The notes beneath the pieces are model-generated. The model did not search any database. It was not told the DNA's origin and saw only the letters and a program-made list of their open reading frames with translations. A stretch of 6,047 bases of DNA, taken from DATKCN01 sp035513175. Its GTDB lineage: Bacteria > Chloroflexota > Chloroflexia > Thermomicrobiales > CFX8. The stretch is taken from assembly GCA_035513175.1 (NCBI GenBank), contig DATKCN010000179.1:1-6047 (forward strand), written 5' to 3'. Shown here in pieces: positions 5,586 to 6,047 of this stretch (position 1 is its first letter; each line of letters opens with the position of its first letter). Position numbers and translations under genes: made by a program.

Positions 5586-6047
5586 GACACGCTGGGGCGC
5601 CGGGCCGTTCTGAACTATCCGGGCCAGACGACGCACGTCACCTACAGCTACGCGGCGCGGCCAGATCGACACGGCAACTGACTGACTGAACAGTGTCGCC
5701 GCCGACACGGTCCAACCTAATGCGCCAGGCACGCAGGGCTATAACCGCTATGCCTACGTCGCCAACAACCCGGCCACCTGGACCGACCCGAGCGGACACC
5801 AGACCCCTACTGCCCCTGCGGTACCATTCCCGAACACGGGCTCTCAGGCCGGAAAGGTGGGCGGGGCCGTTCTCGGAGCCCTTAAGTGGCTCAGGACTCT
5901 GAAAATAGGGTGGCTGGCAATCGGCACGCGGCTGGGCTTCCAACACGCCGCTTGGGCGTGCGCTGCGTCGCCGGTCGAATGCGCGGCAGTGGCGGTGTTT
6001 GCGATTGTCGTGTTCATCATCGTAGCCTGCGTGCTGGAGGTCGGTGG
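5586..6047 (+). pseudogene. Decayed RHS/YD-repeat protein fragment with RHS core end and variable C-terminal tail, cut by window edge
   Basis: Two RHS pieces lie in sequence. The first, from 5586, reads DTLGRRAVLNYPGQTTHVTY, then SYAA, a YD-type repeat. It then shifts frame near 5658: removing that one C would continue it as GQIDTATD, after which TGA (5683-5685) stands where the repeat pattern expects TGG (Trp). The second piece, in the same frame as GQIDTATD, reads ADTVQPNAPGTQGYNRYAYV, ANNPATWTDPSGH (5701-5799), the hallmark end of the RHS core. The usual preceding core sequence (ARYYDP..GRF) is missing, so an internal deletion near 5692-5700 is inferred. The frame then stays open for an 82-residue variable tail with a hydrophobic segment at 5983-6036. 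Intact RHS proteins are large, secreted or surface-exposed shells that carry a C-terminal toxin or other variable tip. The upstream thousands of bases of a normal RHS gene are absent. The RHS assignment is strong; the exact left boundary is not. Confidence 0.8.
5693..5708. repeat. Inverted repeat at the inferred RHS deletion junction
   Basis: GTGTCG (5693-5698) and CGACAC (5703-5708) form a perfect 6-bp inverted repeat with a 4-base loop, exactly where the YD-repeat remnant gives way to the RHS core end. Three tandem ACTG units (5677-5688) lie just before it. Short repeats and hairpins favour slippage and deletion, so it may mark the rearrangement point. Confidence 0.35.

Noticed and set aside
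5177..5590. A long N-terminal extension of the metallo-hydrolase, since its frame is open to 5590
   Set aside because: The extra 138 residues are low in hydrophobic content, rich in Pro, Ser and Arg and match nothing, while the MBL family similarity starts at ATG 5176, which has its own strong ribosome site.
1..6047. CRISPR array, tRNA or rRNA gene, insertion sequence
   Set aside because: No regularly spaced direct repeats, no tRNA-like cloverleaf or rRNA stretch, and no transposase domain or terminal inverted repeats were found.

Overview
The window is GC-rich DNA with strongly G/C-biased third codon positions. The genes point to a free-living, high-GC, non-proteobacterial bacterium. The multi-spanning membrane GAF-PAS-GGDEF-EAL protein resembles those I associate with Thermoleophilia-type Actinobacteriota. 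The VapBC pair and the RHS fragment resemble proteins I associate with Chloroflexota (Thermomicrobia). I lean to one of these two phyla but cannot decide between them from the sequence alone.

Layout. (1) From the left edge to about 3298, minus strand: the 5' part of one very long gene for a membrane-anchored, probably bifunctional cyclic-di-GMP enzyme. Its last few dozen residues lie beyond the left edge. (2) 3299-3822: a gene-poor upstream region holding two GAACGTTC palindromes, one weak small-ORF candidate, and an inverted repeat that overlaps a -10-like box. (3) 3823-4512, plus strand: a two-gene type II toxin-antitoxin operon, with an antitoxin followed 3 bp later by a VapC-like PIN-domain toxin. 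(4) 4520-5176, minus strand: a stand-alone metallo-beta-lactamase-fold hydrolase, convergent with vapC and only 7 bp from it. (5) 5177-about 5580: no convincing gene, but several palindromes and small hairpins. (6) About 5586 to the right edge, plus strand: the decayed remains of an RHS/YD-repeat protein. One YD repeat is followed by an apparent +1 frameshift, an in-frame TGA where Trp would be expected, and a jump to the RHS core end motif (NRYAYVANNP...DPSGH) with a variable hydrophobic tail running off the window.

There is no sign that these genes form one pathway. The c-di-GMP gene is a chromosomal signalling gene. The toxin-antitoxin pair and the RHS remnant are typical of variable, horizontally exchanged or decaying DNA, so the right half looks like accessory sequence. 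I did not find a convincing new multi-gene system. The best leads are the paired palindromes upstream of the c-di-GMP gene, the putative toxin-antitoxin operator, and the way the RHS gene has decayed while its variable tip stayed open.
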